From Pleodorina starrii (taxonomy: Eukaryota > Chlorophyta > Chlorophyceae > Chlamydomonadales > Volvocaceae), in the NCBI GenBank assembly GCA_030267565.1, contig BRXU01000001.1, positions 8,969,001 through 9,033,000 on the forward strand: a DNA stretch of 64,000 nucleotides. Direction: 5' to 3'. The first letter of the stretch is position 1, and each line of letters starts with the position of its first letter. Under the pieces are notes generated by a model. The model worked only from the letters and a program-made list of their open reading frames with translations, ran no database searches and was not told the DNA's origin. Shown here in pieces: positions 58,201-64,000 of this stretch. The position numbers and the translations under genes were made by a program.

Positions 58201-61200
58201 GAGGGGGTTGTGGGGGGAGGGGGTTTAGAGTTTTAACAGTCCAAAGTGCGGGTGTGTGGGGTGTGTCCGGGCCCCCGCCTCCACAAACCCAACTACCCTC
58301 TGCAAGCTGTCCGGCGGCCCGGCGGCCCGGCGGCCCGCTGTTGGCACTCTGCACTCGCCTGCGCGCTGAAGAAGCCCAGCTTAGGCCCCGAATGGAAGAA
58401 GAGGGCTCCAGGGAAGGTGCGGGGCAGCAGGTGCTTTGCGTCCAGGGAGGCCAGGCACCAAAGCAACACCGCCAGCTCAAAGGCCTGAGAGTGCGTGGTC
58501 GTGTGTGTATGGCGGGAGGGAGTGGGGGAGGGAGTGGGGGAGGGAGTGGGGGAGTTGGGGAAACACCGTCCAGGCCAAACGAGAGCAGAGGCTGACAGCG
58601 GCTGGAACGAATGAAGGTGGACGATGGGGGTTATCCACGTATAGGCCGGAGCCCGTTAACGGTAAAAGTAACAGAAGAAGGACGATGGGGGAGGTTCAGG
58701 GCGCAATGCATCCTCATTTGTACTGCGCGCGGGGGGCAGGAGAAAGACGCACGGTAGTAATAATAGAAACGACCAACGGAGCGGAGGTACGACGCCCGAG
58801 GCGCTGTGCATGCCAGCACGCGGTGAGCCCCCAACCACCTAACCACCTTTCAACTACCTTCGTACCTTGAAGCTGGGCAGCAGTCTCTCCGCGGTGCTGA
58901 TGGCGGCAGTGAGCCAGGCATCGGGGGGCCGGAAGCCGCACGTCACCAGACCCCACAGCAGGTTGCACAGCTCCTGGGGGGGGAGGAGGAGGGGGGCGAG
59001 GGCGGGGGGCGAGGGCGGGGGAGAAGACGACAACAGGCGGGGAAACGGTCAGAGAAAAAAGTGTGTAGGGAAAGGCCCTTCGTAACCCCACCCCACCCCC
59101 CGGAGCAGCTGCCGCAACCCCACCCTGGAGTAAACTACTCCAGCTCCCTCAACCGCTCGCCTCCACAGGCCACACCCACATCCCCACCCACACGCCACAG
59201 ACCACGAACCACGCACCCCCAGTTCCGCCACTCTCACCCCGGGGCCCACCCACCCTTTCCCCCAGGATCACACACACGCACGCACGCACACACCCTACCC
59301 ACCCACCTGCGACCTAAAGCCCCTGAGGCAGCCGTGCGCCTCCACACACATCGCCCCCAGCCACTTGGGGGAGGTGGGGCGGCCGCTGCGTGCCGAGGCC
59401 CACACCAGGTGGGAAATGTCCTGACAGCGAGCGAGTGTGTGTGTATGTGTATGGGGGGGAGGGGGGGAGGAGGGGAAGGGGTCAGGGGAAGGAGATACGG
59501 GGCGAGGGGGGTGGGGGGATGAGAGGGGGAGTGAGGAGAGGATCGGAGGCCGGCCTGGGCGAGAGGCGCGCGGGGCGAGCGGGCGGGAAGCCGGGGGGGA
59601 GGGCGGGGGGCGGTGCGGCGGCTCGAGGAAAGGAGGGGTTAGAGGACTGCGGTCACAGGAGACGATGGTCGGCGGGCGACGGTGACGGCGCACATCCAAC
59701 AACCGGCACCCCCGCTCGCACATTCAATAGCCACCCGACAGGCGCCATTGCTCTACAGGAGGCAGCTGCGCAGTGCTGCCCCCTCCCCCCTCCCCCTTCC
59801 GTTCGGTCGCTCTGCCGGTTGGTCGGTCGCTCCCCAACACCCCTCCACCCCCCCCACCCCGGGCGGTGGTGGTGGCTGTGGCCATGGCGCTGTCCCCCGC
59901 TCTCCCCCGCTCTCCCCCTCCCCACCTGCGGCTGCAGTCGGCCCCTCAGCCCCAGTGCCCCCTGCTGCATCCGCCTCCACCAGGCCTCAGGGGGCGGGGG
60001 CTGCTGCCCCAGCTGAACCACCGCCCAGGCCGTGATGGCAAGCGCCTGGGGGCTGGCGTCCTGAAGGGGGGAACAAAGACAAGACACACAAACGGGGGGT
60101 TCGGGGTAGGGGTAGGGCGGCATAACATCTTCATCACCCCACCACCTCCCTCTTGCTTACCTACCTCCCCCCTCTTCCCCCTACCTCCCCCCTACGGCCT
60201 TCTTTCGTTACTTTTACCGTTCACGGGCTCCGGCCTATACGTGGATACCCCCCCCACCTGCATCTTGTCCTCCAGCACCCCCAGCGCCTGCCCCACCAGC
60301 TCCCCCGGGGGCTCCAGCCGCAGCATCACCGCCGCCCACAGCAGGTTAGACACATGCTGAGGGTTGGCCGAGGGCTTGCGCAGCGCGCGACCCGCGGCCC
60401 GGTAGTAGGCGGCCAGGAAGGCGGGGGGCGGCGGGGCGCCCATGCGCGCGAGGCCCCACAGCGCCTGCGACAGACCCGTGGGTCCGGCGGCCCACAGCTG
60501 CGGCTGCAGGCGGGGCAGCAGCGCAGAGAGAAAGTCGTCGCCGGGGTGGCAGTCCACCTTGCCCAGGGCCCAGAGGAGGGCGCAGTACTCGCCCTGAGGA
60601 AGTGGATGGGTCCGGGTGGGGTGAGGGTGGGGGTGGGGGTGGGCGGAGTTGGTGTGGGTGGGGTTGGGCGGAGTTGGGGTTGGGGTCAGGTGGGGGAGGG
60701 CGCCTCAGACCCACCTCAAAGCCGCAAAGCAGCAGCAGCACGTCACCCGCCACCCGGGAAAACCCCCGTCCCCATTCCCGTCCCCATTGCCCCCGCCCCT
60801 TCACACGCACTGCACTCTTAGCCCCCTCCCTCACGTGTCCCATCTCGTCCAGGTACGGCAGCGTCGCCGCCGCCAGCTCCGTCGCAAAGATCTGCAGCCG
60901 CTCGTCCTCGAATTTGGCGTACGACAGGTGACGTGGCAGGCGGGCGAGATGGCGGGCCATGGCCACCAGTTGCGGACCGCGCAGCGGACTGCTGCTGCTG
61001 CTGCTGCCGCTGCCGGCGGCGGAGGTCCGGATCGAGCGATACAGCGCTTCAAGTGCCCCCCAGTCCGTACACTCCCCAATCTGACGCTCCAGTGCCGCCT
61101 GGGCGACAGTGTTGGCGACCGGCGCCAGCGGCCGGTGCAGCTGCAGCGGCGGCGGCGGCGCCGCCGCCGCCGCCAGCGGCGGCGGCGGGCGGAGGTGCTG

Positions 61201-61602
61201 GACTTCGGCGTCGCCATGGCCGTCGACGGCTCCGTCGGCGTCGTCCAGAAGGGGGTGGTGGAGGCGGTGGGAGGCGGAGGCGGCGCCGGCGGGGGCCAGC
61301 GGCTCGGCTGCAGAGGGGTGGCCTGCTACGGCGCCGCGGGGGGAGTGGGAGCCGAGGGCGGTGGCGGATGGGGGGTGCGGGTGCCGCCGCCGCCAGGTGT
61401 GGATGTGTGGCGGTGCTTGCTGCTGGCAGCTGCCGCTGCCGGTGGCAGCTACCGCTGGAGGGGAGAGAGAAGCTGTCCGCTGCAGGCGCTGCGGCCGCCA
61501 GCCGCGTCCATGGCAGCGTGCCGTTGGGGGCGATGCCGGCTGCAGCTGCGAAGAACCGTGTCGACGGGGCGGTGCAAGAGCGTTGCGTTGAAGGATTATC
61601 AT
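55231..61602 (-). CDS. OPR (octotricopeptide-repeat) protein, TBC2-like
   Basis: Probable chloroplast RNA-binding factor. The family includes Chlamydomonas TBC2, needed for psbC translation and defined by about 38-residue repeats with a PPPEW signature. Exons: 60835-61602, 60258-60593, 59926-60060, 59307-59420, 58866-58973, 58359-58484, 58002-58183, 57666-57818, 55231-57310; about 1333 aa. The N-terminus is Ala/Pro/His-rich, compatible with a transit peptide, then LSYAKFEDERLQIFATEL. Residues about 258-700 hold some twelve repeats, each with an LLW/IWSLA-like helix and a PPxxW-like turn: PPPPAFLAAY, PPPPEAWWRRM, RPPDAWLTAA, RPPESWMAAF, CPPDPWLDR, DPPRQWLNQLL, KPPQRWLDAV. The last exon adds about 620 low-complexity Ala/Gly/Ser/Arg/Gln residues; no RAP domain is visible. 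The intron after exon 6 appears to be GC-AG. Orthology to TBC2 itself is not proven, and the low-complexity tail is the least certain part. Confidence 0.82.
58517..58552 (+). repeat. 12-bp tandem repeat in an OPR-gene intron
   Basis: Three copies of AGGGAGTGGGGG. Confidence 0.8.
58625..58686 (+). repeat. Dispersed repeat R1, copy 5
   Basis: Full-length copy with the tail GTTAACGGTAAAAGTAACAG; lies in an intron of the OPR gene. Confidence 0.85.
60196..60255 (-). repeat. Dispersed repeat R1, copy 6, abutting a splice donor
   Basis: Full-length reverse copy inside an OPR-gene intron. In the gene's sense strand it begins within a few bases of the GT donor at 60257. Confidence 0.85.
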
Positions 61603-62483
61603 CAGTATTCACACACGCATCGCTAAGAGAACGGCCAGTTGCCTGCTTCATGGACAGCAAGTCCGCAACCACTTGCGTGGCCAACTAACCCAGCCCCTTG
61701 CTGACTGACCTGTTCAAAACCAGCCAGCTTTAACGACTTAGGCCTGTGCGAGACAATTACAATTGCAATGGTTAATGTTTGAAGAGCGGTGTTGGAGTTG
61801 GGACTGCCAGGCTAAACAGCGGCGGCGGATTTCCGTCGAAAGCTGACCTGGAAAGCCATGAATGAACACGTTGTAAGTAGGAAATCTCGCTCCAAGCCAG
61901 CGAGACGCGTCCGCTGGTCGACGCAACGTCCATGCCTAAAAGGTGCGCTTAGTTGAATGTTCATGCATACATTTTAAACTTCAATGGCACATACTAAGCG
62001 CAGCTTCGCATATTGTTTGGAGCACAGAACCACGCGAGAATGCCCAATTGGAGTTCATACGCCGATACGCGCACACGGGTTGTCGACAGTTGGTCGTACA
62101 AGGGGCGGAGTCGCGGAGACCGGAAGTAAGAGGTCGACTTCAAACCGCAACCCCTTGTAACCGCACAGGCCCACCAGAGAGCTACGTCGATGCTCTCAAG
62201 TGCATCAATATGAACCGGTACAACGGTACAAATTATAGTCCTGCGGCCTATCCTGCCTGCGGAACAGCAAGGCCATGTTGCAGGCCAAGGTATCGAACGT
62301 TCCCCAACGGCGCTGTTCTCTCAACGGTGCACATTCCATCAGTCCCGGTGCACGTTCCGGCGCTGTTCTCCCCCGCGAACACGCGCCAGGCACCCGCATA
62401 TCCCGCCACAACACCCCCATACATGCACATACAGATTACGTACACATATCCGCCGCAACTCTTCGCGCCGGTTCTTCGCGGCA
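61603..62483. other. Spacer upstream of the OPR gene
   Basis: Less GC-rich than its surroundings. It holds the presumed OPR promoter and the 3' flank of the next minus-strand gene. No gene or clear repeat recognised. Confidence 0.5.
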
Positions 62484-64000
62484 CTACCCCCACATCCACG
62501 CGCTATCGCCACCGCTGCCGCCGCCACCGCTGCCATCATCCGAATCACTCCAGGGACCCGCGCCGTCGCGGCCGCCGAAGCCGATACCGACGGCGTCGCG
62601 ACCGGCGCCGCTGCCGCCGCCGCCGCTGCTGCCGCGGCGCGCGTCCTCGCTCGCGCGCCAGTACTCCAGGGGCGGGTATCGCCACCCCACGTCCTCGTCC
62701 GGCCGCAGCGGCGGCCAGCGGCCGCGGTCCGCCGGCGGCAGCTCCCGGTCTCGGAGCTCGTCCAGGAAGCGCAGCAGCTCGTCGCGCGGCAGGCGACGCT
62801 CGTCCAGGTCGTCCTGGAAGGCCTCCAGCTCGTCCTGTCGTACACGCGGAGACGGCGGGCACGCAAGCAAGCAGGGCAAGCAAGCAGCCGCGCACATTTG
62901 AAGGGGGCCCATCGCGGTCCATCAGAGGGCTCGATCATGGCACCGCGGCCCCGGCACGAGCACAAGGCCCACAGCACACCCACACCCACACACAGATCCC
63001 CTCCGAGCCCCTCTCCCCGGCCCCCCGAGGCCAGTCGACCTCCCACGCTCCCCCTCAGAGTTCCCTCCCAACCCTGCTGGTGGTGGTGGTGGTGCGCCCC
63101 GCCCCCCAACCTTGCCTCAACTGAGGGGCAGGTGAACACTACACCGGCACCGGCACCGGTGCGCTGAGCAGCCCCGCTGAGCAGAGGCAGCGGCGACAGA
63201 AGCGGCCGCAGCAGCAGCCCCTCTCCGTGTCTCCCTTGTCTGTCTCCCCCCATGTCTGTCTCACCCGCAGTGCCCGGACGAAGGGCAGCATCTCCCTTCG
63301 GGCCACATCGCTCAGCAGCTTCGTCTCCTGCAGGGGAGGGGCGGCAGGGGGGACGCAGGGCGGCGGCGGCAGGGGGGGGGGCGGCGGCGACGGCGTTCAG
63401 AGGGGAGGGCGATGAGCGATGCGCGATGAGCGATCACAGATAGCGGCATGGTGGCGCTGCGGCAGCAGGCAGCAGGCAGCGGGGGGGGGGCGGGGCAGGT
63501 CTGTGGCCGCGGCCCACACACTGCGCTCGCTGCCCGCCCACCACACCACCACCACCACTGCTCGAAGAAGACAGAGACAGCGGCACACGGGGCAAAGACT
63601 GTACGACTGTATACACATACGCGCCTCTTGATGCACTCCCCAGCCACTTTGGACCGCCATACTCGCACTCGTACTCCCGCCAATCGTTCAGACCTGTCCC
63701 ATCCAGACCCGTCCCAATCAGACCTGCAGGAGCGGCAGCAGCGCCGCGACGTGGTCCGCGTAGTCGGTGTCCTGACAGCAGTGAGGGCATACGCAGTGAG
63801 GGCATACGCAGTGAGGGCATCAGCAGTGGGGGCAGCGGTGGAGGCCGGGGGGGGGGCGGGGGGGGGGAGGTTGGGCAAGCAGGGTGAGCTCGAGGCTCGA
63901 GGGCGGCAGCGGTGGGGGCGGCAACAGCAGCCGCAGCCGGGGCGAGGCGGGGGCGGTGGAGGAGGAGGAGGCGGCGGGAAGGCGCAGGTCTGTGCTGCCG
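62484..64000 (-). CDS. Unrecognised protein, C-terminal part
   Basis: Three exons with matching phase are readable: 63724-63771, 63265-63327 and 62484-62834 (TAG at 62484-62486). More coding sequence probably lies in 63840-64000 and beyond the window, where a Pro/Leu/Ser-rich frame is open. The joined sequence is charged and helical (DYADHVAALLPLLQ, ETKLLSDVARREMLPF, DELLRFLDELRDREL), then turns into a Gly/Ser/Asp tail ending in WMWG. The donor at 63723 is GTCTGA, weaker than usual. I recognise no family; the acidic helices could be a coiled-coil or scaffold region. Confidence 0.5.
63779..63823 (+). repeat. 15-bp tandem repeat near the right edge
   Basis: Three units close to CAGTGAGGGCATACG. 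Confidence 0.85.

Overview
This window looks like nuclear DNA of a volvocine green alga (Chlorophyta, Chlamydomonas/Volvox relatives). The genes are GC-rich and split into many short exons. Candidate TGTAA poly(A) signals follow two of them. One gene encodes an octotricopeptide-repeat (OPR) protein of the TBC2 type, and the introns carry TTTTAGGG/TTTAGGG telomere-like motifs. No prokaryotic operon features are present. Exon coordinates below were read by hand from splice sites, reading phase and protein similarity recalled from known families; no search was run.

Region 1 (1-19.6 kb, minus strand): three head-to-tail copies, spaced about 8-9 kb, of an F-box/leucine-rich-repeat gene (A, partial at the left edge; B, complete; C, with no recognisable F-box exon). 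The large LRR exon and a 153-nt exon are strongly conserved, while a linker between them is very different in each copy. The long spacers hold no gene I can support; parts of them are T-poor and A/C-rich on the plus strand. Region 2 (19.6-23.2 kb): gene-poor, with a tRNA-like sequence and dispersed repeats.

Region 3 (23.3-36.0 kb, minus): the complete 22-exon gene for TIC110, the chloroplast inner-envelope import protein (about 1049 aa). It diverges across 433 bp from Region 4 (36.5-46.1 kb, plus): a 16-exon ESF1 gene for a nucleolar pre-rRNA processing factor (about 1112 aa). Region 5 (46.5-54.6 kb, plus): a meiotic HORMA-domain gene of the HOP1/ASY1 family with a C-terminal closure motif. 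Region 6 (55.2-61.6 kb, minus): a TBC2-like OPR gene, convergent with HOP1. Region 7 (62.5-64.0 kb, minus): the 3' part of an unrecognised gene.

The genes are housekeeping or meiotic and do not form one pathway; TIC110 and the TBC2-like protein both point to chloroplast biogenesis. The least ordinary content is the mosaic F-box cluster, several small repeat families scattered in introns and spacers, two GC-AG introns with the same junction, a triplicated splice donor in ESF1, and telomere-like motifs at intron ends.
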